Of a stretch of DNA of 7,549 bases, positions 1 through 5,186 are shown in pieces. The notes below the pieces were generated by a model, which was not told the origin of the DNA, did no database searches, and saw only the letters and a program-made list of their open reading frames with translations. Within the stretch, counting starts at the first letter, position 1. Each line of letters starts with the position of its first letter. The DNA is from Candidatus Magasanikiibacteriota bacterium. Its GTDB lineage: Bacteria; Patescibacteriota; Patescibacteriia; Magasanikbacterales; UBA922. A program made the position numbers and the translations under genes. Location of the stretch: positions 1 through 7,549 of the forward strand of contig JAAZJX010000078.1 in the NCBI GenBank assembly GCA_012800155.1, in the 5' to 3' direction.

Positions 1-248
1 GTGCTATGGCTAAAAAATCTAATTTACTTTATGTGGCTTATGAAAAAGCAGCTGAAGAGGCAAGAAAAACTTCTCATCTTGGAGTACCAATGCATTTACG
101 CAATGCTCCAACGAAGTTTATGAAAAATATTGGTTATGGAAAAAATTATAAATATACTCCAGATTTTCAAGGAGAAGCTGCTAAACAAGATTATTTGCCA
201 GTTGAAATTAAGGGACATATATATTTAACTAAAGAAAATAAGAATTAA
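1..248 (+). CDS. rarA: RarA/MgsA-like AAA+ ATPase, C-terminal fragment (5' end outside window)
   Basis: This is the last 81 or so residues of a replication-associated recombination protein A (RarA, also MgsA; related to eukaryotic WRNIP1), a clamp-loader-like ATPase that acts at stalled replication forks. The frame (codons from base 3) is open to the left edge. An ATG lies at base 6, but it is internal: residues such as AKKSN, VAYEKA, VPMHLRNAPTKFMK, GYGKNYKYTPDF and QDYLPVEIKG match the conserved C-terminal tetramerisation domain of the family, where HLRNAPT-K-MK and GYGK-Y-Y are hallmarks. The AAA+ core with Walker A and B must lie upstream, since full proteins are about 420-440 residues. 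The stop is TAA at 246-248. It is followed by an AT-rich inverted repeat that may end the transcript. The family call is from memory of the motif, with high certainty; the exact function in this organism is inferred. Confidence 0.88.
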   Translation, partial: AMAKKSNLLYVAYEKAAEEARKTSHLGVPMHLRNAPTKFMKNIGYGKNYKYTPDFQGEAAKQDYLPVEIKGHIYLTKENKN

Positions 249-290
249 TAAATTTAGTTTAGTAAGAAATTAAAACAGTGGATAGTTTGT

Positions 291-322
291 AAATTTTATC
301 TTGACAAAAGATAAAATTTTTT
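291..322 (+). terminator. AT-rich inverted repeat plus T-run, possible rarA terminator overlapping next promoter
   Basis: A perfect 12-bp inverted repeat lies at 291-302 (AAATTTTATCTT) and 308-319 (AAGATAAAATTT) with a 5-base spacer, followed directly by Ts (317-322 are all T). This geometry fits an intrinsic terminator for rarA, though the stem has only two G/C pairs and would be weak. The repeat also covers the -35 box of the promoter at 301-329, so it could instead be a protein-binding operator. The symmetry is seen directly; the role is inferred. Confidence 0.4.
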
Positions 323-329
323 GTATTAT
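301..329 (+). promoter_or_regulatory. Sigma-70-type promoter for the 372-851 gene
   Basis: The -35 box TTGACA (301-306) is a perfect match. After a 17-base spacer comes TATTAT (324-329), a one-mismatch -10 box. Transcription would start near 336, giving a leader of roughly 36 bases before the ATG at 372. It is one of the two best promoters in the window. Confidence 0.75.
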
Positions 330-330
330 G

Positions 331-357
331 AAATATCCAAGATTGGCTTGGATATTT
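331..357. promoter_or_regulatory. Perfect 11-bp inverted repeat over the predicted transcription start (operator or leader hairpin)
   Basis: AAATATCCAAG (331-341) and CTTGGATATTT (347-357) are exact reverse complements with a 5-base spacer ATTGG. The left arm begins just after the -10 box and spans the predicted +1, so about half of it would be missing from the RNA. This favours a DNA operator for a dimeric repressor over an RNA hairpin. It ends right before the Shine-Dalgarno sequence at 359-365. The sequence symmetry is certain; the regulatory role is inferred. Confidence 0.45.
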
Positions 358-358
358 T

Positions 359-365
359 AAGGAGG
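359..365 (+). promoter_or_regulatory. Strong Shine-Dalgarno sequence fixing the ATG at 372
   Basis: AAGGAGG at 359-365 sits 6 bases before ATG 372. It decides this start over the in-frame TTG at 321, which lies inside the promoter. No other gene start in the window has a comparable ribosome binding site. Confidence 0.85.
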
Positions 366-371
366 TGTTAC

Positions 372-851
372 ATGTCATGTTTTAGTCACAAATTTGGACA
401 ATGGACCATTGAAGGAGATGATGATCCAAATTCAAAAGATTTTGGATATGGGATCTTTAATAGAGGTCCAAATGGAAAAAGGAGGTTTTACAAAGTTGTT
501 CCAGGGAAGTATGGACAACCTATCATTGTTGCAGAACCTGATCTTGCGTTTAAGGTACCGAAAAATCTTGTCTATGTTAATACAGATGGCGAGATTATTA
601 GGCCAGAAGAGAAGATAGCGGGGATTATTTGCCAAAACGGTCCTCGCCTGTCTTTATCAAATGCGAAAAAACAGGATATTGTCATAAAAGTTAATGACGA
701 TAGTTCTATTCAGGTAGGTGAGGAGAAGTGGTGGTTATCTACTCTTTTCCAAAAGGACAAAAATCGGTTTAGAAATTATGACGCTTATTGTGTCAAAGAA
801 AAACCGAAGTTTGTAAAATTATTTGAACTTGGTGATCTGGATTTATTCTAG
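372..851 (+). CDS. Hypothetical protein, 159 residues, unrecognised family
   Basis: I do not recognise this protein. The start is set by the AAGGAGG sequence and by the promoter at 301-329, which excludes starts further upstream; the stop is TAG. It has no signal peptide, no hydrophobic segment long enough to cross a membrane, and no evident nucleotide-binding or helix-turn-helix motif, so it is probably a soluble cytoplasmic protein. The N-terminus is polar, with an acidic GDDDPN patch at 15-20. Then follow alternating short beta-like stretches (PIIVAEPD near 50-57, NLVYVNTDGEII near 65-76, KIAGIICQNG near 81-90, QDIVIKVND near 101-109), a WW pair at 120-121 and an acidic C-terminus (FELGDLDLF). 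Cysteines at 3, 87 and 140 do not form a metal-site pattern. Base composition is higher in G+C than in the flanking genes (hand counts of several 60-base lines give about 30-48% against about 25-27%), and the stop is TAG rather than TAA. It has its own promoter and terminator, so it is a single-gene unit and may be foreign. Confidence 0.75.
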   Translation: MSCFSHKFGQWTIEGDDDPNSKDFGYGIFNRGPNGKRRFYKVVPGKYGQPIIVAEPDLAFKVPKNLVYVNTDGEIIRPEEKIAGIICQNGPRLSLSNAKKQDIVIKVNDDSSIQVGEEKWWLSTLFQKDKNRFRNYDAYCVKEKPKFVKLFELGDLDLF

Positions 852-885
852 CACCATTCATTTCCATCCACCTTCGGTCTTCTTC

Positions 886-998
886 AATCCTGTCCTTGGG
901 ATGTCGCGAATTTCGCGATTGTGCAGTCTGACCAACTGTTATTTCACAGTTCTTTGTTAGGAGGATAGCTGTTGGGCAGTATTGTCCAACAGCGCACT
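886..998 (+). ncRNA. Hairpin-rich non-coding stretch, candidate structured RNA or 3' UTR
   Basis: The 234 bases between 852 and 1085 hold no convincing gene but several inverted repeats. One is TCGCG/CGCGA (904-908 with 914-918). Another is AACTGT/ACAGTT (934-939 with 946-951). The third is a strong 11-bp stem, 968-978 with 983-993 (GCTGTTGGGCA with TGTCCAACAGC, one G-T pair, 4-base loop). A further ATCCT (887-891) could pair with AGGAT (962-966), enclosing the first two hairpins as a multi-branched fold. A terminator follows at 1000-1034. No match to tmRNA, RNase P RNA, SRP RNA or a riboswitch that I know. It could be the 3' end of the upstream mRNA, a separate small RNA, or the remains of a mobile element. 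The pairings are visible; the RNA gene status is inferred. Confidence 0.3.
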
Positions 999-999
999 C

Positions 1000-1034
1000 A
1001 AAAACAGCTTAAAATAGGCTGTTTTTGTTATTTT
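1000..1034 (+). terminator. Intrinsic terminator
   Basis: AAAAACAGC (1000-1008) pairs with GCTGTTTTT (1018-1026), and the stem extends by T-G and T-A pairs to a 5-base loop (1011-1015). The 3' arm is T-rich and followed by GTTATTTT. It ends transcription of the 372-851 gene and its structured tail, just ahead of the promoter for the isomerase gene. Confidence 0.75.
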
Positions 1035-1060
1035 ACAAGTTAGTTAGTTTTTGTTATTAT
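1032..1060 (+). promoter_or_regulatory. Promoter for the sugar cluster (extended -10)
   Basis: TTTACA (1032-1037, one mismatch) is followed after 17 bases by TATTAT (1055-1060, one mismatch). The TGT just before the hexamer (1052-1054) makes an extended -10. Transcription would begin near 1067, leaving a leader of about 19 bases without a Shine-Dalgarno sequence. It overlaps the tail of the preceding terminator. Confidence 0.7.
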
Positions 1061-1085
1061 ATAAAGGTAATTTTTAAATAAAAAT

Positions 1086-2162
1086 ATGAAAAAAAATATT
1101 TTAGATGATATCAAAGCTATTAAAAAATTAGATTCTGGGAATATGCTTGGTAGTCTTCAACTTTTATCTAAACAAGTAGAACAAGTTTATAATTTTAGTC
1201 AAAATTTATTTATTCCTACGAGTTATAAAAATATTAATAAAATTGTTGTTTTGGGGATGGGAGGTTCAGCTTTAGGAGCGCATTTAATTAAAACTTTATT
1301 TGTTGAAGAATTAAAATATCCTTTGGAAATAGTAAATGATTATCATATTCCTAGTTTTGTAGATAATAAAACTTTGGTAATTGGTTCAAGTTATTCTGGC
1401 ACTACGGAAGAAGTTTTGTCAGCTATTAAAGAAGCGAAACAAAAGAAAGCTAAAATTGCAGTGATTAGCGCTGGTGGAGAATTAGCTAAAATTGCCAAAC
1501 AAAATAAATATCCTGCTTTGATTTTTACTACAGAAAATAATCCTTGTGGTTCACCGCGGATGGGTTTAGGTTATTCAATTGTTGGTCAATTAATTTTATT
1601 TTCTAAATTAGGAATATTAAAAATTTCTAAAAAACAAATAAAAGAAATAATTAAAACTTTGGCTTATTATGATACTTTGTTTGGGGTTTTAACTCCAGAA
1701 AAAGAAAATCCTGCTAAATGGTTAGCTAAACATACTTTGAATAAATCAGTTTGGTATGTGGGAGCTGAACATTTAATAGGAAATATTCATATTGCTGCTA
1801 ATCAAATGAATGAAAATGCTAAACGCTTTGCTGGATTTTTTGCCATTCCAGAACTTAATCATCATTTAATGGAAGGCATGATCAATCCCAAAAGCAATCA
1901 AAAAGATTTATTGTTTGTTTTTATAAATTCTTTTGCTTATGATAAAAGAATACAAAAAAGATTTTTAGTAACTAAGAAAGTTTTAGAAAAAAATAAAATA
2001 ATAAATATAACTTATACTTGTCAAGAAAAAAGTAAATTTTTACAAGCTTTTGAAATTTTAGTATTGGGAAGTTATGCTAGTTATTATTCTGCTTTATTAA
2101 AGAATATTGATCCTACTGCTATTCCTTTTGTTGATTATTTTAAAGAACAAATGAAAAAATAA
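1086..2162 (+). CDS. Bifunctional phosphoglucose/phosphomannose isomerase (SIS domain)
   Basis: The 358-residue product interconverts fructose-6-P with glucose-6-P and, by family precedent (archaeal Pyrobaculum/Aeropyrum PGI/PMI), mannose-6-P. It is cytoplasmic. The N-terminal SIS domain shows GMGGSALG at 57-64 and the sugar-phosphate loop SSYSGTTEE at 101-109. A second conserved block, PCGSPRMGLGYS, lies at 153-164. The second SIS half carries E243 (in NQMNENAK) and H259 (in ELNHHLMEG), spaced 16 residues apart like the catalytic Glu203 and His219 of the archaeal enzyme. The C-terminal DPTAIPFVDYFK (342-353) ends in a lysine placed like the family's conserved late lysine. Length is slightly above the archaeal ~300 residues and usual for bacterial members. 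The start ATG follows an AT-rich leader without a Shine-Dalgarno sequence. Only 3 bases separate its stop from the next start, so it is co-transcribed with the glycosyltransferases. It probably feeds hexose phosphates to nucleotide-sugar synthesis. Relative activity on mannose-6-P cannot be read from sequence. Confidence 0.9.
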   Translation: MKKNILDDIKAIKKLDSGNMLGSLQLLSKQVEQVYNFSQNLFIPTSYKNINKIVVLGMGGSALGAHLIKTLFVEELKYPLEIVNDYHIPSFVDNKTLVIGSSYSGTTEEVLSAIKEAKQKKAKIAVISAGGELAKIAKQNKYPALIFTTENNPCGSPRMGLGYSIVGQLILFSKLGILKISKKQIKEIIKTLAYYDTLFGVLTPEKENPAKWLAKHTLNKSVWYVGAEHLIGNIHIAANQMNENAKRFAGFFAIPELNHHLMEGMINPKSNQKDLLFVFINSFAYDKRIQKRFLVTKKVLEKNKIINITYTCQEKSKFLQAFEILVLGSYASYYSALLKNIDPTAIPFVDYFKEQMKK

Positions 2163-2165
2163 ATT

Positions 2166-3026
2166 ATGGATCTTTCAATTATTACTGTTACTTGGAATGC
2201 AGAAAAAGAAATTGGCCGACAGATAAAATCGGTTATTTCTGGTTGTAAAAATATTAGTTTTGAACAAATTATTATTGATAATGCTTCCAAAGATAAAACG
2301 ATTGAAATTATTGAACAAGATTTTTCACAAGTAAAATTGATTAAAAATAATAAAAATACTGGTTTTGGTTTTCCTAATAATCAAGGCGCTAAAATTTCTA
2401 CTGGAGAATTTTTATTATTTTTGAATCCAGACATGCAAGTAAAAGAAGGAAGTTTAGATAAAATGGTAGAGTGGATGAGAAAACATCCTGAGGTAGGCTT
2501 AGCAAGTTGTAAACTTATTGATGAACAAGGAAATTTTAATGTTGAGGCTCGACCACGAAGATTTCCCAAAGTGTGGGAAATGTTAGTTTTGATATTCAAA
2601 ATTCCGCATTTATTGCCACAAATTTTGAATAATTATTATATGAAAGATTTTGATTCAAATAAAGAACAAGAAGTTCCTTCAGTTCGAGGATCTTTTATGA
2701 TGATGCGAAGAGAAGTGTATGAAAAATTAGGTTGGGCTTTTGATCCTCGTTATTTTATTTGGTTTGAGGATGTAGATATTTGTCGAGAAGTTTGGCAAGC
2801 TGGATATAAAGTTGTTTATACACCAATTGTTTCTTGTGTAGATTTTATTGGTCAGAGTTTTAAAAAACGAGCTAATTATTGGAAACAAAAGAATTTTACG
2901 TGCTCCATGTTAACTTATTTTCAAAAATGGGAACCTTGGTATAAGTGGATATGGATTGCAATCGCTAGACCATTTGGTTTAGTTTTAGCTTGGATAAATG
3001 ATAAAATTAGTAATTTATCAGGTTAA
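2166..3026 (+). CDS. GT2 glycosyltransferase, WbbL/rhamnosyltransferase-like
   Basis: This 286-residue inverting GT-A enzyme transfers a sugar from a nucleotide sugar to a glycan or lipid acceptor at the inner face of the membrane. Seen in order: start of the Rossmann-like fold SIITVTWN (4-11), nucleotide-binding IIIDNASKD (35-43), NTGFGFPNNQG (64-74), the metal-binding DXD equivalent NPD (87-89), an acceptor region with RPRRFPKVW (129-137) and YYMKDFD (157-163), the SVRGSFMMMRREVYEKLG block (from 172) and the catalytic-base acidic pair E201-D202 in FEDVDICRE. The MKDFD and 'GSFM' blocks are typical of WbbL-like rhamnosyltransferases and recur in the 4268-5083 gene, so the two are paralogues. 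Unusually, the later His-x-x-Gly-x-Ser motif reads DFIGQS with Asp226 in the His place. A tryptophan-rich amphipathic tail (255-277) may touch the membrane. Donor and acceptor are unknown. The start is 3 bases after the isomerase stop, which suggests coupled translation. Confidence 0.85.
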   Translation: MDLSIITVTWNAEKEIGRQIKSVISGCKNISFEQIIIDNASKDKTIEIIEQDFSQVKLIKNNKNTGFGFPNNQGAKISTGEFLLFLNPDMQVKEGSLDKMVEWMRKHPEVGLASCKLIDEQGNFNVEARPRRFPKVWEMLVLIFKIPHLLPQILNNYYMKDFDSNKEQEVPSVRGSFMMMRREVYEKLGWAFDPRYFIWFEDVDICREVWQAGYKVVYTPIVSCVDFIGQSFKKRANYWKQKNFTCSMLTYFQKWEPWYKWIWIAIARPFGLVLAWINDKISNLSG

Positions 3027-3042
3027 GTATAATTGAAATATC

Positions 3043-3070
3043 TCAAGAAATTTCTTTGATTTTATTTATT
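3043..3070 (+). terminator. Weak hairpin with T-rich tail after the first GT2 gene
   Basis: TCAAGA (3043-3048) pairs with TCTTTGA (3053-3059) with one bulged T and a 4-base loop; a TTTTATTTATT tail follows. The stem is short and AT-rich, so it may be a partial attenuator or chance in such AT-rich DNA. Confidence 0.25.
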
Positions 3071-3082
3071 AATATTTATTTT

Positions 3083-3091
3083 GTTTAGAAT
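3083..3091 (+). promoter_or_regulatory. Possible -10 element before the second GT2 gene
   Basis: TGTTTAGAAT contains TAGAAT (3086-3091), one mismatch from TATAAT, with a TG one base too far upstream for a textbook extended -10. No good -35 box is visible. It overlaps a small palindrome TTTAGA-N4-TCTAAA (3084-3099). Transcription from here would give a leader of only about 9 bases. Confidence 0.25.
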
Positions 3092-3106
3092 AATCTAAAT
3101 ATATTT

Positions 3107-4168
3107 ATGAAGTTATTTATTCATTTAGTTACTTGGAACGGGAGTAAATATATTCCTTATCTTTTTGAATCTCTTAGAAATCAAACTTTTAAGAATTTTA
3201 AATTGATTATTCTTGATAATGCTTCAACTGATGATACAGTAGAAAAAATAAAACATGAATTACAGAATTTTTCTTTTGCTTATGAATTAATAATAAATAA
3301 AGAAAATAAGGGATTTGCTGGAGGACACAATCAACTGTTTGAGATTAAAGATCAAAAGTCAAAAATTAAAAATGATTATGTATTATTACTCAATCAAGAT
3401 ATGTATCTTATGTCAGATTGTTTAGAGAAGATGGTGAAATTTATGGATGAAAATAAAGAGATTGCAGGAGTAAGTCCAAGATTAATGCGTTGGGATTGTT
3501 CTGGATTATGGACAAAGGATTATGAATTAAATAAAAGTTTTACAGATTTAGTTGATTCTCTTGGTTTGAAAATTTTTAGAAATAGACGAGTGATTGAACA
3601 ATATACGCAAAAGAATTGGACAGAAATAAAAAATAATTTTTCTAATAATATTTTAGAAACTTTTGGTTTATCTGGAGCTTTTCCAATGTTTCGTCAATTA
3701 ACGATTAGTAAAATTTTGTTACAAGGAAAAATTTTTGATGAAAGTTATCATTCTTATAAAGAAGATGTAGATTTAGCTTTCCGAATGTTATCTCATGGTT
3801 TGGTAAATAGGGTTTTATTAGATGTAGTAGCTTATCATGATCGAGCGGGAGCTGGACCAAAAGAAATGGATGATAGATCTGCTTGGAAAAGTAAGCAAAA
3901 ACAATCAGATTGGGTGAAATATCATAGTTATAAAAATCATTTAATGACACTTTATAAAAATGAATATTGGCAAAATTTTTTACTTGATTTTTTTCCGATA
4001 TTATGGTATGAATTAAAGAAGTTTGGTTATTTTTTATTGTTTGATAGCTCAGTTTTGAAAGGTTTAAAAGAGGTTTGGCAAATGAGGAAAGATTTAAAAA
4101 ATAAGAGAAAAGAAATTATTAAAAAAAGAAAAATTAGTTGGAAGGAAATTAGACAATGGTGGAAATAA
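3107..4168 (+). CDS. GT2 glycosyltransferase, 353 residues
   Basis: This is a GT-A fold family-2 enzyme. Motifs in order: IHLVTWNGSKYI (5-16), the nucleotide-binding ILDNASTDDT (35-44), the NKGFAGGHNQ loop (67-76), the metal site NQD (96-98, in YVLLLNQDMYL), GVSPRLMRWD (121-130), LSGAFPMFR (188-196) and the acidic catalytic block YKEDVDLAFRM (217-227, with E219-D220), then AYHDRAGAG (242-250). The C-terminal YHSYKNHLMTLYKN (272-285) is a 'RNR/KNH' type segment common in polysaccharide GT2s. It is followed by a hydrophobic patch (290-312) and a strongly basic, probably membrane-associated tail. Residues 81-89 (KDQKSKIKN) form a lysine-rich low-complexity linker just before the metal-site strand. 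The start ATG has no Shine-Dalgarno sequence. It sits 80 bases after the previous gene and may be read through or have its own weak promoter. Substrates cannot be told; it differs clearly from the WbbL-like pair. Confidence 0.85.
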   Translation: MKLFIHLVTWNGSKYIPYLFESLRNQTFKNFKLIILDNASTDDTVEKIKHELQNFSFAYELIINKENKGFAGGHNQLFEIKDQKSKIKNDYVLLLNQDMYLMSDCLEKMVKFMDENKEIAGVSPRLMRWDCSGLWTKDYELNKSFTDLVDSLGLKIFRNRRVIEQYTQKNWTEIKNNFSNNILETFGLSGAFPMFRQLTISKILLQGKIFDESYHSYKEDVDLAFRMLSHGLVNRVLLDVVAYHDRAGAGPKEMDDRSAWKSKQKQSDWVKYHSYKNHLMTLYKNEYWQNFLLDFFPILWYELKKFGYFLLFDSSVLKGLKEVWQMRKDLKNKRKEIIKKRKISWKEIRQWWK

Positions 4169-4223
4169 AAAATTGTAGAAATTATAATAATTTTATAAGT
4201 AATTTGTTTTTATTTGTTTAATT

Positions 4224-4229
4224 TATAGT
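4224..4229 (+). promoter_or_regulatory. Possible -10 box before the third GT2 gene
   Basis: TATAGT, one mismatch from TATAAT, lies in the 99-base gap 4169-4267, a few bases after a TTTGTT (4213-4218). There is no convincing -35 box at the right distance. The rest of this gap is AT-rich with no other structure beyond a weak AT palindrome near 4179-4193. Confidence 0.22.
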
Positions 4230-4267
4230 TTAGGCTTTTATTTAAATGTAAATTTTTAATCAATGTT

Positions 4268-5083
4268 ATGAAAGATATAAATATTGTAATTGTAAATTAT
4301 AAAATGAAAGATGATATTGATAAATGTCTAACTTCTTTATTTTTGGATACCAAAGATTCAGGTTTAGAGATTATAGTAACAGTAGTGGATAATGCTTCTC
4401 ATGATGGAATTGCTGAATTGCTAAAAGAAAAATATCCAGAAGTTAATTTTATTCAAATGTCAGAAAATGAAGGTTTTGGACATGCTCAAAATACTGGTAT
4501 GGAATCTTGTGAGGCTAAATATTATTTTGCTTTGAATCCTGATACTGAATTTTTACCAAATTCAAATGCTATAAAAAAGATGTTTGATTATATGGAAAAA
4601 CATGATAAAATTGGTATGATTGGTCCAAAGATTATTTATCCGGATGGTTCTTTACAGTATTCTTGCTATCGTTTTCCTTCTTTTTGGCAACCAGTATTTA
4701 GTCGTACCAAGATTGGTGGAGAAAAATTGCGAAATAAGATGAATGATAATTTTTTGATGAAAGATTTTGATCATAATAGTACTAGACCAGTAGATTGGAT
4801 TATGGGTTCAGCAATGTTTGTTAGGAATAAAGCTGTCAAAGAAGTGGGAATGTTTGACAATCGTTTTTGGATGTATGCTGAAGACAGTGATTGGTGTCGA
4901 CGAATGTGGGAAGCTCATTGGCCAGTTTATTATGTTCATGACATTGTTATCAAGCATGCTCATGGTCGTGGTTCAGCAAAAGTTCCTGGAATTTTTAAAG
5001 CTTTAATAAAAAATAAATTAGCTCGTATTCATCTAAGTAGTTGGCTTAAATATATGTGGAAGTGGCGAGGTAAAAAAATTTAA
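4268..5083 (+). CDS. GT2 glycosyltransferase, WbbL/rhamnosyltransferase-like
   Basis: A 271-residue family-2 glycosyltransferase, the closest of the four to WbbL-type rhamnosyltransferases. Motifs: IVIVNYKMKDD (6-16), VVDNASHDG (39-47), NEGFGHAQNTGM (67-78), the metal site NPD (90-92 in FALNPDTEFLP), GPKIIYPDGSLQYSCYRFPSFWQPVFSRT (the IYPDG and RFPS parts, about 119-147), FLMKDFDHN (162-170), VDWIMGSAMFVR (175-186) and MYAEDSDWCRRMWEAHW (202-218, with the acidic pair E205-D206). It ends with the KHAHGRGS (229-236) His/Gly/Ser motif and an amphipathic basic tail that could dock on the membrane. It retains the canonical His that is missing from its paralogue at 2166-3026. Together with an RmlA-like enzyme downstream it supports, but does not prove, a rhamnose- or deoxyhexose-containing polymer. 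The start lacks a Shine-Dalgarno sequence. Confidence 0.87.
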   Translation: MKDINIVIVNYKMKDDIDKCLTSLFLDTKDSGLEIIVTVVDNASHDGIAELLKEKYPEVNFIQMSENEGFGHAQNTGMESCEAKYYFALNPDTEFLPNSNAIKKMFDYMEKHDKIGMIGPKIIYPDGSLQYSCYRFPSFWQPVFSRTKIGGEKLRNKMNDNFLMKDFDHNSTRPVDWIMGSAMFVRNKAVKEVGMFDNRFWMYAEDSDWCRRMWEAHWPVYYVHDIVIKHAHGRGSAKVPGIFKALIKNKLARIHLSSWLKYMWKWRGKKI

Positions 5084-5152
5084 TAAACTTATTTTGGGAT
5101 AGTCCAAAGATGATAAAAATTATTATTAAATTATAAAATAATGTGGTTAATT

Positions 5153-5161
5153 TGTTAAAAT
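5153..5161 (+). promoter_or_regulatory. Possible extended -10 promoter before the fourth GT2 gene
   Basis: TGT followed by TAAAAT (5156-5161) has the TGn-hexamer form of an extended -10, one mismatch from TATAAT. The preceding TTTGTT begins 36 bases before the ATG at 5187, the same distance as in the promoter at 1032-1060. No clear -35 box. It lies in the 103-base gap 5084-5186. Confidence 0.33.
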
Positions 5162-5186
5162 CTAGTTCAAAATTATTTAATTAATT

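Noticed and set aside
6..248. An 80-residue stand-alone gene starting at ATG 6
   Set aside because: The frame is open to the left edge and the sequence is clearly the conserved C-terminus of RarA, so the ATG is internal and the gene is cut by the window.
321..371. TTG 321 as the start of the unknown gene (176 residues)
   Set aside because: This start lies in the -10 box and ahead of the predicted transcription start; the ATG at 372 has a perfect Shine-Dalgarno sequence.
394..618. A 74-residue frame on the + strand inside the unknown gene
   Set aside because: It lies wholly within 372-851 in another frame, and its low-complexity translation has no start signal.
852..1030. Match to tmRNA, RNase P RNA, SRP RNA or a tRNA
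   Set aside because: None of their conserved cores (for example GGAAG/AGCAG of SRP RNA or a T-loop) could be found on either strand.
2640..4771. A 15-base identical string ATGAAAGATTTTGAT at 2640-2654 and 4757-4771 as a repeat element
   Set aside because: It encodes the same MKDFD family motif in two paralogous glycosyltransferases, so shared coding constraint explains it.
5093..5108. Hairpin TTTGGG/TCCAAA after the third GT2 as a terminator
   Set aside because: The stem is 6 bp with a G-T pair and no T-run follows; chance is likely in this AT-rich gap.
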